Part shown: one piece after another, positions 1 to 9,946 of the stretch
Layout: each line of letters opens with the position of its first letter
How positions within the stretch are numbered: position 1 is the stretch's first letter
DNA from: Mesaphorura yosii
Taxonomy: Eukaryota > Arthropoda > Collembola > Poduromorpha > Tullbergiidae
Length of the DNA: 64,000 nucleotides
NCBI GenBank assembly: GCA_009869945.1
Contig: WIXG01000303.1
Location: forward strand, 1 to 64,000
Direction: 5' to 3'
Translations under genes and position numbers: made by a program
Notes under the pieces: generated by a model
Told to the model about the DNA's origin: nothing
Database searches by the model: none
The model's input: only the letters and a program-made list of their open reading frames with translations

Positions 1-1559
1 TTAACAACCTGTTTTAGGTGATCTCTATTAGAACGCATTAGTCGCTTCAGAACGGTCATATAATTTTCAAACTCAAAGGCACTAAAATCATCGACAGGAC
101 CTAACACCTTCACGTCATTACGAATGTGCTTAAGAGAATGCATATTGTACGCCAACAATTCCTTATAATAGTGGGTTTCAATACCTAATACAAATTCCTG
201 TAAAAGTGCCCCAGCATAATTAACCCAATCAAGATCATTAGCTGCCTTGGAAACTAAAATATACATGCCTGTGTGGTAGAGAAGGAAATGCTTGTAACGC
301 TCCGAACCTAATATACCTCGCAACGCCACAGGACCAATGTACAGCATAAACTGTCTAAACTCACTCGCCTTAAAATGTTTCAATTCAGTCAGTGATCGCG
401 GTTTCCTGGCAAAATTATTAGGAGTGAATTTTCGAAAGCTCACTAATCTGCCCGACACAATAGCTTGCTGTGTTGCACTTAATTTGTAACCAGTTTTCGA
501 AGTCCACACTAGCAATAACTTTTTCATTATGCCTAAGCAGCACAAGTGCATATAATCTAAAGGAATCTGGAAAATCATATCCATTGACAACGGTAATAAA
601 GGTGAGTCACCCTCGTGATGTTTTTCGAACTTTTGGCTTCTGAAAGTCTCCTCAGTATACATTTCACATGTACTTCGAAAAATAACCCTACGATGCCATT
701 CACCTTTGCAATTGCACCGTTCGCAGCCGTAATATGCATTGTGATTTTTCGTGCACTTAATGAAACTACGTGCTGGAGCGTCAGCCACAATGTATCTAAT
801 TCGAATCGAATACACTAATCCGTTCGTCTCAAGTCCCTGCTCTTCTAAGTTAACAAGCTCGTGAACAAATGGCTGTAGATATTCGTTAACATTTTGGGGC
901 TTCTGGTTCCCACAAAAAATTGCAACAACAAAGGGATTTGCATCCCTTGCTTCATCTACGGACGCTAATATCGGCCATAGCTGTATATTTGAACTTTTTG
1001 AAACCGGAAGGCCGTCAATTCCTACCTTCAGTGTTATTAAATTACTAATACCGATATGATTTTGCAGAACTTTCCCCTTGTAATGAACTAGACCCTGATT
1101 GATTATCCTTATGATGTGATTTCTTAAACCAAAGTAATAGTAGCAGCCACCGCAAACTTCCGTCAATTGAATGGAACGCGGGGTTTTAAGCAACGTCCTT
1201 GCATCGGCTGGGTAATTGTCAGACGGGTACCACTTTTGCAATAATTTCAGCAAATCCGACAGGGCTGAATGCTTAAGATTATGATTAATTGCCCAAGAAC
1301 GCAAATCAACCTTTAAGCTTGACGTAGAAATTGTTTGGCTTGCACTAAATGCATGTTCTGTATTACTCGAAATCGAAACATTTTGCGGAATTTGCTCAGA
1401 CCTATGATCTGTGTTACACGATGGTTCACTTAGAACGCTCTCATTAATTGTCGCTGGCATGGCCATCGGAGTCAAGCCAGTCTTCGAGATTATTTTCGAC
1501 ATTGTTTCCCTGACCGCCCGTTGAATCTTCCTTTTCATTGTTCGGCGGGACGTTTCCAT
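1..1559 (-). CDS. CACTA/EnSpm (Tnp2-like) transposase, C-terminus beyond the left edge
   Basis: One uninterrupted frame of at least 519 codons runs on the minus strand from 1559 to the window edge with no stop. In order it shows a basic, disordered N-terminus; LRSWAINHN-type helices; DGLPVSKSSNIQLWPIL (about 1018-970); NEYLQPFVHEL; VADAPARSFIKCTKNH followed by a CxxC motif (about 795-700); DYMHLCCLG; EFRQFMLYIGP; and VDDFSAFEFENYM near the edge. This order matches the tnp2/DUF4218 transposases of plant CACTA elements and their invertebrate relatives. The DG and DAPAR aspartates are probably part of the DDE catalytic set. The start is uncertain: ATGs at 1559, 1538, 1466 and 1460 are all in frame, and an upstream exon is possible. 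The first 116 nt overlap the last exon of the DUF4806 gene in another frame. No stop or frameshift was found, so the copy looks young. Confidence 0.82.
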   Translation of the reverse strand, partial: METSRRTMKRKIQRAVRETMSKIISKTGLTPMAMPATINESVLSEPSCNTDHRSEQIPQNVSISSNTEHAFSASQTISTSSLKVDLRSWAINHNLKHSALSDLLKLLQKWYPSDNYPADARTLLKTPRSIQLTEVCGGCYYYFGLRNHIIRIINQGLVHYKGKVLQNHIGISNLITLKVGIDGLPVSKSSNIQLWPILASVDEARDANPFVVAIFCGNQKPQNVNEYLQPFVHELVNLEEQGLETNGLVYSIRIRYIVADAPARSFIKCTKNHNAYYGCERCNCKGEWHRRVIFRSTCEMYTEETFRSQKFEKHHEGDSPLLPLSMDMIFQIPLDYMHLCCLGIMKKLLLVWTSKTGYKLSATQQAIVSGRLVSFRKFTPNNFARKPRSLTELKHFKASEFRQFMLYIGPVALRGILGSERYKHFLLYHTGMYILVSKAANDLDWVNYAGALLQEFVLGIETHYYKELLAYNMHSLKHIRNDVKVLGPVDDFSAFEFENYMTVLKRLMRSNRDHLKQVV

Positions 1560-2268
1560 TTCCTTTCTTTCTGGTGGCGGTGTTTCGGAAGAACTTGGCA
1601 ATATAATCGTTCACAATAACTTCGCTCGCTGATTTATCATCCCAAAGTACTCGAACAGTTTCTGCAAAATCGACCAAGTCAGACAATTTCATGTCAGAAG
1701 CTGAGTTTTATTTTGTACCTCTGCATGCGTCTGCTAGCTTCAAGGAACCAAAGGCAAATTTACCAGACGCTGCTGTGAACCGTATTTCTCTCGCAAGTGG
1801 TTTTGATAGCATTCGTCTTAAACAATTATAGATGGTCTTCGCGACACTCGAACCCCTGACCCTCTTCAACTCACCTACCTGTTATAAATTTATTAAAAAT
1901 TTGGTGGAAGATAATCGCCATAAATTTTGTTGAAAGTAAATACCAAAAAGTTGTACTGGCCATGATCCTGGATGCACGACTCAGTTAAGTTAATCTCCTC
2001 AAGGCTTTGAAGCGGAAGAGTAGGGTAATTATATTCTTTATGATGAGATGCGGTCGGAGTCTGAACTCCAATAACTTGTCTTAGTAATTTCTTGATATCT
2101 TTCAATTTTCACCAATTTTGACGGGTTCTTGGTTTTGGGTCCAGGCCAAAGGCAAACTTCCTTGTTACTCTCGAGCCAATTCGACGGTATCACAGCATAG
2201 CGGTGCTCAAGATTAAAGTAAATCACTGAAAATAACTTTAGTGACCTTTCCTTACTGCTACCACTCAT
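1444..2268 (-). CDS. DUF4806-type accessory protein of the transposon (4 exons)
   Basis: Exons on the minus strand are 2268-2113, 2060-1944, 1878-1719 and 1661-1444, with introns of 52, 65 and 57 nt. All are GT...AG, all phases close, and the product is 216 residues. Residues 1-52 include AVIPSNWLE and CLWPGPK, like the N-terminal SNW...FWP module of arthropod DUF4806 proteins. The next two exons carry LPLQSLEEI and GSSVAKTIYNCLRRML, and the final splice restores KLADACRETVRVLWDD, typical of the DUF4806 core. The tail is acidic and Asn/Gly rich. Unspliced frames hide the gene: an in-frame TAA at 1708-1710 lies in the last intron. The function of DUF4806 is unknown. Its position head-to-tail with the transposase suggests a second element-encoded protein, perhaps a DNA-binding or regulatory partner. 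The first intron is the least certain, because reading on in frame gives an alternative short end. Confidence 0.72.
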
Positions 2269-2638
2269 TGTTGAGACTATTAAGTCTATCAGGTGAATGA
2301 AGTTCACATTCGCAGCTGGCTGCGTCTGATTCAGGACTGAATTGATACGGAGACTATGAAAATATGCAGCATGCTCGTCTCACTTTCGCCAAGATGTCTG
2401 TGATGAGAAAAGCGCCACTGAATCGTCGAGGTTTACACAGACGAATAGCGCCGCCGGTAATTGCCATACAGTTTCGGTACACAATTCGCCGCCAGCGTTT
2501 TGTCACTGCTTCGTCGGCGCGGTTTCAGCACCATTTCGATGTAGCTATTCCCACAAGGCTCATTTATGCAGGGCTACAGTACTGAATATCGCGTCACATT
2601 TTCCGTACCTCAATTGACAGCACAGATTTAGTAAGGTT

Positions 2639-3490
2639 TCAAAGCGAGTAAGTACGTAGCGCGCAAATCAGTACTGTTTCGGTATTACTCTGGTATGTTG
2701 TTAGTCGGTAACGAAATTTGCAACACGTTTTCAATGGCGAGCCGCACACTTTCATTGCGAAATCATTATGATGTGCTACTTGGGCTTCTTGATCATTCTC
2801 GCTCTTTTTCGGATCGAATCTGTAACAGGAAAAGAAATGAAGTTCGAAATTTACCAGCATAGTTTATAAAATATATATAGATAGAATTTTACCTAAGTTA
2901 TTTTCAAGAAAGTGCTCATTGAATGTGTGTAGTTGACCACGATGGTGAAGAAAAAGGCGAGACAGATGAAGGGAATCATTGACTCGTACAGCCACGCACA
3001 GCAGTACAGCAAATTGAGGACGAGGTACTCCGATCGGAAATATTTGAACAGCCTTTTCCTCTCAACGAGCAAGATAAAGTCCCCGAGGTCACTGAGGACG
3101 ACAGAAGCGCCAACGGATACAGGTACACTTTGAGCAGAGTCTCCATTCCATCTTTTTGCGCCATGTTAACTCGGTGGTATGCAGGTTGTTGGCGGGCAAA
3201 TACGTGGATCGTTGAAATGATCAAATGCCACCTGAACAGTGTTGAGCAGGTTATGCAGCTGAATCAGCGTTCTCTGGTAAACTCCGAAGACCATGGAAGA
3301 AGAAAAATGGTGCGTCATATGCAGTCCATCCTTGGTTCACGAAGTCGACTCCAATCACATGCCACCAGTTTAGACGGGACACAACGTCCAATTTGTAAGT
3401 GGACAGATTCCATTTGTACGGAAATATCGTCATCCAGTGACCGACTCGAATGAGGTAGGAAAAAAGGCGGAAGGATTCTCTAGAGATCAT
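2639..3490 (-). pseudogene. Degenerate chemoreceptor-like (Gr family) remnant
   Basis: The minus-strand frame from 3490 begins MISRESFRLFSYLIRVGHW and continues through IFPYKWNL. This matches the N-terminal pattern of the intact receptor next door (EFFRIFFEVGY...VPYKLRW). The frame then breaks in a T/C-rich run near 3295. The next frame reads VYQRTLIQLHNLLNTVQ, then stops. A third frame between about 3110 and 2930 carries ERKRLFKYFRSEYLVL and the hydrophobic LNLLYCCAWLYESMIPFICL, ending at a TAG. A good splice pair (GTAAAATT near 2893 to CTGTTACAG near 2820) follows and leads into an open frame to 2639 without helices. At least two frame changes and stops in every continuous frame point to a pseudogene. 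Unrecognised micro-introns or assembly errors are alternatives. Confidence 0.5.
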
Positions 3491-3722
3491 AGTGCCAGTG
3501 CCAGCATTGCGACTGACTAACTGCTACTGCGCGTTCTAGTCGAGCAATTTCAGAATTTAGCCGACTTTTTTAATGCGAACAATAATTGAAAATTACTTAC
3601 TAATGAGTGACTGGCTATGAGACGGGCTACTAGGCAAAACAATTGCATAAATTGCATAGTGAACTAATTTAACTAGTCAGGCTGAGCCTCGTGCGTCCAA
3701 TAATAATGTGTGTATCCTGGCC

Positions 3723-4910
3723 TTACTCGTGCACTTGGAGGATAATGATGGCGTACGCGAGTATTGTGCTGATTGCAGTGCCCACGAAGCCGTACGTGAT
3801 CGTAAACAACCCGAGCCCAGAGAGTCCGACCCTGTGATTCGTCAATTCAGCGGTCACTACGGTCAACTGCGATTGTGGGACGGCATCTCGATTCCTGGTG
3901 TCTGCCAGCCAGTTCCCGAATTCCTCAGACAGTTGCTGCTGAGCGTATGCAGCCGTAAACAGGATAAACATGAAATTGGCCAGGAAGTAAACGTATCGAA
4001 ACTGTTGGAGCCAGTTATCCATGCGGGTTAGGTCCTTGATGCTGTAGGAGTAAAACGACAGCTCCTCGAATACGTACCCGAATAGAATCGGCCCGATCGC
4101 GCGGTTCTGCGTGTCAGTGATGGATTTTAGAGTTTCGTACCGCGTCATGACGGCAGTGGTTTGCATGCGCGCAGCACCGTGGTCGCCAAGTTGGTTTACG
4201 AATTCAGCTACCATTCGCTTGAATGTGAGTGCACACATGAGCAAGTTTAAATCAGCGAAGGATTCCCGTAAGTGGTAGAAAAGCCGGTCCACAGTGCCAA
4301 GGACTGATAGGCAAGGCTCTATGATGATGCCAAAGTCGGTCTCGCTGTCAATGTAGTACAATCGTTTCAGCCATACAGCATGCGCCAGCGCAAACGCTTG
4401 GGGGCTCCAGTGACTTAGCCGCAGCAGTACTCCGTGCCCTGCGACCGAGCACGCGACGGCAGTCAGGATGTTCAGAGCACAAAGTGAGAACCCCAGCGTT
4501 CGTGTTTCTATTTTCATTCCAACACGGCTGGCACCAGCGCCAGCTTCTGAGATTTTGTTGAGCAGCGTCTGAAAAGTGGACCGGCGCCTCCAGATTGAGA
4601 CGATGTAGACCAATTTGTAGACGAACGCGGTGAATATGTTAACCACTGAGAAGTAAGTCGTTGGATCCCTCTCGTCCACCGCCTGCCGGCTTGCGTGCAG
4701 GAAAAATGTTACAATGTCGACTGCGTGAATCACTCCATAAAGAATCTGGCGGTGGACACGAGTGACAATGACAAATTCCCGTCGAATAGGTGCCCATCTC
4801 AGTTTGTAGGGCACCAAGCAGAAGAAATACCCAACTTCGAAGAAAATACGAAAAAATTCCGTCGGAGAGTCAGACGATTGCGATTTTATCATCCACATTG
4901 TGCTCGGCAT
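3723..4910 (-). CDS. Gustatory-receptor-like seven-helix protein 1
   Basis: An intronless 395-residue frame starts at ATG 4910. Hydrophobic segments recur along the chain, including YGVIHAVDIVTFFL, IFTAFVYKLVYIVSIW, ALNILTAVACSVAG, RYVYFLANFMFILFTAAYA and the C-terminal LFTITYGFVGTAISTIL plus LAYAIIILQVHE. Length, helix count, the loop IWRRRSTFQTLLNKI and the seventh-helix pattern (aromatic/Ala-Tyr-x-x-x-x-x-Gln) fit arthropod gustatory receptors. These are ligand-gated cation channels with a cytoplasmic N-terminus, in the dendritic membrane of sensory neurons. The classic TYxxxxxQF is modified here to AYAIIILQV. It is clearly paralogous to the receptor at 8.6-9.9 kb (shared PYK, DPTTYF, FVYK, SIWR and LFGYxFE) and to the remnant at 2.6-3.5 kb. 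The ligand cannot be predicted. Confidence 0.8.
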   Translation of the reverse strand: MPSTMWMIKSQSSDSPTEFFRIFFEVGYFFCLVPYKLRWAPIRREFVIVTRVHRQILYGVIHAVDIVTFFLHASRQAVDERDPTTYFSVVNIFTAFVYKLVYIVSIWRRRSTFQTLLNKISEAGAGASRVGMKIETRTLGFSLCALNILTAVACSVAGHGVLLRLSHWSPQAFALAHAVWLKRLYYIDSETDFGIIIEPCLSVLGTVDRLFYHLRESFADLNLLMCALTFKRMVAEFVNQLGDHGAARMQTTAVMTRYETLKSITDTQNRAIGPILFGYVFEELSFYSYSIKDLTRMDNWLQQFRYVYFLANFMFILFTAAYAQQQLSEEFGNWLADTRNRDAVPQSQLTVVTAELTNHRVGLSGLGLFTITYGFVGTAISTILAYAIIILQVHE

Positions 4911-5102
4911 ACTGAAAGGCTCGAAAATATTGAATCAATATTCAATATTCAGGCAATTTATTAAAGACACATTATCCTTTTAATACCACTATATGGGTTT
5001 AGCACAAATAGAATTAACGGAATCGATTCTGCCCTGCTGATGCGTCCATTAGGCAAATTATATTCATGTTCACGCTGAAAATGAAATTGTACTGCCTACA
5101 GT

Positions 5103-7293
5103 TTACTTCTTGCGTTTGCTCTTGCTTTTGCTCCGCTTCAATCGATGCCTTAAGTGAGGAGCAGCCATAGTCAGTTTCCTGTTAATCAAATTGCGAAAAT
5201 TAATAGTCAGGTCAGGCTTCTGGCCAACTCATCACTTAATATGTGGTTCAAGACTTACTTTGGCTTGCGAGGTTTCCCCGGCTCTAGGGTTAAGTCAACG
5301 GCAACTTGGGCGGCTCTGACCTTGATGGGACATACTGCGAGCAGGACAGAAAATGAAAATGAAAATTTGCTAGGTTAAGTTTTATGCTGTTATTAAGACG
5401 TTCTAGAAAAGAATTTACCGTATTTAATAGGATACTCGGGCTCGTAAAACATGGACGGGTCGGCCAAGACGGGCTGTGGACAAAGAAAGGACGAAAGTAA
5501 GGCAAGTTGCGACTTTATGGATAATGTTGTACCTTGCTTTTGTCACTTGACTTTGACTTACTCCAGTAATGCTGTCCCAGTAGCCGCCTGCATTCATCGT
5601 GTCACGGTTCTTTCTTTCAGCAATCAGCTTGTAAATCAGCGAAACGCGATTGTACAAGTCCGGCTTGTTAGCTCGATATTTGTATCCTTTGGGCTGGAAT
5701 TCCAGTCCACTTATTGCGGGTTCGTCCTTTACTGTTGCTCCATCGGCAGGGGTCTTGCTCTTGGCGATTTGGGCGTCCTTACTCGTTCCAGCTTCAGCAG
5801 CAGCAGATACTGTCCTTGTAGCCTGCTGTGCTTGCTTCGGTTTCGCTCCGGGTGGCCCTTTGTCGAATGGATCCTTCACCGCGGCCTCCATAGACTTCTT
5901 CAGATTGCTCTTCTGCTCCTGTTTAGAGACGTAGTTGATGTACTGAGCCTCCGCATACCGCGTATTATGTGTGTGGCCCATCGCCGTTCCGACAAATTTT
6001 CGATCTTTGTACTCCAGCGAGGCTTTCGTGTACGGCAAACGATCTGGCGTGTAGCAATCCCAGTAAAGGTCCTTCAGCAGAAGTGGATGGTCGTTGTACA
6101 GCTCATCGACAATAAAATAGCTGGTCTGGAAATTTCGGTCGATTAAGTAATTTACTTCAAAGTCGTCGTCGTCATTCCCAAACGGATTGATCAGCGTCTC
6201 AGCCACCCGAAGCCAGCCCATGTAGAAGAGAAACTCAAATATTTGAAACACGGGGACATAAATGTCGATGGAATCAACGTCTTCCTGATCCTTGAGGAAT
6301 TGTTTGCCCAGCAGACTAGCCACGAAGTACAGATAAGTGGCGACTGTGACGGCTTGAGAGTAGACGAGTGGAACGTTGACCCAATCATAGCCCAGCAAGT
6401 CTCCAAGCTTACCACGAAACTTTGTCAATTCGCTAATCAACAGATTCATAGAGATGTCATCCGTGATTCGGCTCTCATGTCGAGCTCTTGAAGCGATGTT
6501 CGAAGCCCAGATGAGTGGCACCCAATATTTTGGATGTTTCGACCTCAGGTTGAGTGTTTCGATGATGATCTTCTCGTGGGGTAACAGAATTCCGGCCTTG
6601 ATGTAATGCTCCAGGGTTGGAAAGCGGAGTTTGACGGCGGGGCAAATCATTCCCATTGTCAGCACGAAGCTCAGGTTAATGTACCGCATCATTGACCGAC
6701 GAAACAGGCGACTTCGTTCTTCAGTTCCTTTCACAATTGTCACGATGTGGTAGGCGAGGACGTCGGGCCACGGAAAGCTCTGGAACTCTGACCACCACCG
6801 AGTAACAATGATAGACACGTAAAACCCGAGGATGAAAGAGAGGGGAATTTCGCTGGCGTAGCGGTGGCAGTATCGGACCAGGTTTTCAAAGTATCTGCAA
6901 TGCAAAACAGCCAAAAAATTAGAACCAGGCATAGGTCAGCCAAATCATTAAACGACTTACCTGCGCTCTTCCTCCTTTTCAGGAATTTCCACCAATACGA
7001 AGCGATAGTAAAAGTTGACGATAAAGTAAACAGTGAAGTACAGGAACCTGTCTGGCCAGACCAGTTTGTAGACACTTCCCTTCCATCTGGAACAGCAGCA
7101 ATCAACCATGATTAGTTAGCAAGTATCATCAAAGTATAATAACAGCATAACTACACTGCTAACTGCCGATCAACCAGTTAACTCGCTAACTCGTACTCGC
7201 GTCAATCAATATACTAGCTCACTTGAATAGGAGACGGACGAAGTTTCCAGTCCTCTTGGAGCTGCCCACGTCTTGTGCATATGTAACTGTCAT
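5103..7293 (-). CDS. Bestrophin-family anion channel (6 exons)
   Basis: Exons are 7293-7223, 7086-6961, 6894-5562, 5473-5419, 5334-5259 and 5178-5103. The product is 578 residues and the introns are 66-152 nt. It starts MTVTY, the hallmark bestrophin N-terminus. Exon 1-2 splicing gives LLFKWKGSVYKLVW. Exon 3 has FILGFYVSIIVTRWW, LRFPTLEHY (the RFP motif after which the family is named), YWVPLIWASNIASRAR and INPFGNDDDDFE around residue 295, the calcium-sensing clasp. The family forms pentameric calcium-activated chloride channels. After about residue 380 the tail is low complexity (Ala/Gln/Lys), then GPVLADPSMFYEPEYPIKY, and ends in a strongly basic RLKRSKSKSKRKK. The donor GTAAGT at 5561 was chosen because it joins PVLADPSMFYEPE in frame. 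A downstream GTAC donor gives a poorer tail. Confidence 0.9.
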
Positions 7294-7590
7294 CTAGAAT
7301 CCGTTCGCTAACTTTAATTAATCTAATTTTAGAAAATTAAGCATCGAAGCGTAGATCGAAAAATACCCGAAGATACAGGGTTTGAAATGAGGACAGTTTT
7401 TAGAAAGATGAAACGGCGGACGCAAGCAAACAAGAGATTTTAAAATAGCAACAACTACTTTGAGCTTGCGGAGCTCGACGACTTTTGATGGAATGTATTT
7501 CCAATAAAATACCCAACGCAAAATTCAAGGTTTTAATCTTTTCGTGTTCGGCTGTTGGCTACATTCATTAAATACAGTTTATAAATTGTG

Positions 7591-8331
7591 CTAATTTACT
7601 ATTTGACTTCCGTCATGCACACTCAACAAGGAGATCACGTTCATGCTTCGAGCTTTGACATCACATCCACGAACGAACGAGCCGACGGGGAAGTCAATCA
7701 CACCAAACAAGCCAAGACCCTCAGGAGCTGAGACGCAGGTTGCGTTGCCGCTGAAGTCGGCGCCCTCGAAAAGAGTGTAACTCGCTCCACCCGTGATGGC
7801 CGCCGAAGTTGGTCGAAATGGAATTCCCGTTCCAGCAGGATTCTCAGAGTAGTACTCGTCACTTCGATAGAAGGAATGCCGATACAAGCTGATTGCTCGA
7901 ACAGACGGGTCTTGTGCCCCAACGTAGCGCACAGAGTTGACTGTTTCAAAGTACGTCAGGTTGTCGTTGGACAGGAACTGGCGAATGCCTGCGCCTGAGT
8001 AATCCGGTTCGTCGTAGCCAAACCAGTGATTTCTGTGGAGAACGGAGATTGAAACAAAATAACCATGCCTTATCTTAATACGAGTTCGTCAGTTCGTGAC
8101 GTTGTGTTCTGATTCTGCTCACCGTTCTGGGAACGTGTTGAACGAGCGAATCTTGCCCGTGAAGAACTTCCAGTCGGAGAGGTCCGGCTGCTTGTCCACG
8201 AAAGAGACGAACGTGCCTTGGAAGCCGAGGTTCTGATACAATCTGAGCTGTGTGAATTTCGCCGTAGTCGTAGTGAACGTTAATGCAGTTGTAAGCGCAA
8301 GTGCTAAAAGAGGCATTGTCGGGACCGACAT
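7591..8331 (-). CDS. Secreted beta/gamma-crystallin-like protein (2 exons)
   Basis: Exon 1 is 8331-8123 and exon 2 is 8032-7591, with a 90-nt intron (GTGAGC...CCACAG). The protein is 216 residues. The N-terminus MSVPTMPLLALALTTALTF followed by a Thr run and AKF is a signal peptide. The body carries Greek-key signatures of the Y-x-x-x-x-F-x-G type: LRLYQNLGFQG near the mature N-terminus and YTLFEGADFSG in the C-terminal half. A further ISLYRHSFY motif is weaker. Such crystallin-fold proteins are common as secreted calcium-binding or structural proteins in invertebrates, and the role here is unknown. ATG 8331 is the first after an in-frame TAA. The protein has only a few cysteines (ATCVS, RGCDV). 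Confidence 0.78.
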
Positions 8332-8619
8332 GGCCGCGGCTTGTGCGTTGTCTGTTTTGTGCAAGAATGAAAGTTAAATGACCCATTGATGATTTGCTAA
8401 TGGCTAATATTCTAACACAACATTCGTTAACTGGTTAATTGGTACTTTAAATTCTTGTAATTATAATCGTACAGAATTGTGAGATAAACAACAATTTGCG
8501 CTGTTACTTCGCACTTCTGCATTTCTGTTCACAACGACTCTGATAAAACTTGAAATTAAATTAAAGTGCTCAATGAATATGTTGGAGTTGGGCCGTTTTG
8601 ACACATAATGGAGTTAGGC

Positions 8620-9946
8620 TCAAGAGCTTCGGTTATTTCTGTTGAACTGAAGAATGATGACTGCATACGTCAGGAGGATGCTGGCAACCTAAAAAAAGAG
8701 CGTTTGTACATTCATCGCAATTGCGATGGGAATTCCAAACAAAGGGAATCGGGTGAACTGATGAACGTACTTCCCCAGCAAATCCGTACGTGAGTGTGAA
8801 AAGTCCCATTGCAGAAATCCCGACGCGGTGATCGCCAAGTTCCGTCGTAATGACAAGTACTTTCGACTGTGTGACAAGTTGCTGATTCCCTCGAACTGCG
8901 ATCCAATCTCGAAACTGCTCAACCTGTCTCGTTGCGTACGCCGAAATGAAGAGCGTGGACACAAGTCCTGACAGGAAGTACAGATAACGAACTTGGGCAA
9001 ACCAATCTTGGTGGGATCGGAAAATGTCTAGAATGTGTGAAGTGTAGAATGACGCTGCCTCGAACAGGTACCCGAATAACGTCGCCCCGGCGGCTCTGCT
9101 GATGGTGATCGAGAGAGTCTTCAGAGCCTGGTACTCCTCAAGCAGCCGGTTGACTGCCTGGGCCTGGACGTCAGGCGCAGGCATGGGCGATTGGAATGAA
9201 GACTTGAACTGGCCCGCTGCATGCTTGAAAGTCAGCACGCAAAAAACAACGCAGAGATCCGAAAGACCAGCGATCACGTGCCTGAAGAATTGAATTATGA
9301 TTTGGACTGCCGCCGCCCAGTTCGGAGCCACGCCCCCGCCACCATCGTCAGGAAACATAAACAGACGCGTAGCCAGAGCTGCGTGTTTCTGTACGTAAGT
9401 CGTAGGAGTCCAGTCTGCCGTCGAAAGAATCCCTGACCCGACAATAGTTCCGGTGATGGCTAGGAGAAGACTGAGTGTAGAAAGTCCAATTGCAAATGCA
9501 CGACCCCAGCGTGCAAATTCCCCTCCGTACTTGTATACTTGATTAAGTACAGACAAAAACGAGTCCCGCTGCCTCCAGATTGAGATCGGAAACACAGTTT
9601 TGTAGACGAACCCGGTGAAGAGTGTTACGCGAGCGAAATACGTGGTTGGGTCCGCTGGATTGATTTGGGACCAGTAAATAAGCATGATCAGGCGATAACA
9701 GTTTACGATATGAATGATGATGAAGACAATTTTGTGTGGGAGGCTGGATTTGACCTCGAATTCGTATTTCCCCGTCCGGAGCCTCACAAACTTGTACGGT
9801 AGGACACAGAAGAAGTACCCGAACGCGAAGCACGTGCGCAGGTATTCAGCAGCAGTGTACTGACACTGGCGCTGCTGCATCTTCGAGTTCGAGCTTGGCG
9901 GCGGTGGCGCCGACGGCGGCACAACGTCGGGGTTTGGAGTCTTCAT
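8620..9946 (-). CDS. Gustatory-receptor-like seven-helix protein 2 (2 exons)
   Basis: Exon 1 is 9946-8771 and exon 2 is 8688-8620, split by an 82-nt intron (GTACGT...TTTTTTTAG). The product is 414 residues. The unspliced frame reads through into a non-membrane tail. Splicing instead gives TYGFAGE joined to VASILLTYAVIILQFNRNN, which supplies the canonical Gr TYxxxxxQF signature in helix 7. The N-terminus is unusual: about 20 residues rich in Pro/Ser (VVPPSAPPPPSS) before the first conserved block (EYLRTCFAFGYFFCVLPYK). A Gly run, DDGGGG, lies in an extracellular loop. ATG 9946 is the first in frame. A possible 3' splice site (TTGCAG) just upstream at about 9976 suggests a 5'UTR intron. It is paralogous to the receptor at 3.7-4.9 kb, with bestrophin and the crystallin gene between them. 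Confidence 0.85.

Noticed and set aside
2269-2640. Terminal inverted repeat of the transposon
   Set aside because: I looked for a TAGTG/CACTA terminus beyond the DUF4806 start and found none that could be paired, because the other end of the element is outside the window.
5451-6146. 231-codon open frame on the plus strand
   Set aside because: It lies entirely antisense to the large bestrophin exon, which has clear family motifs. The antisense frame has none.
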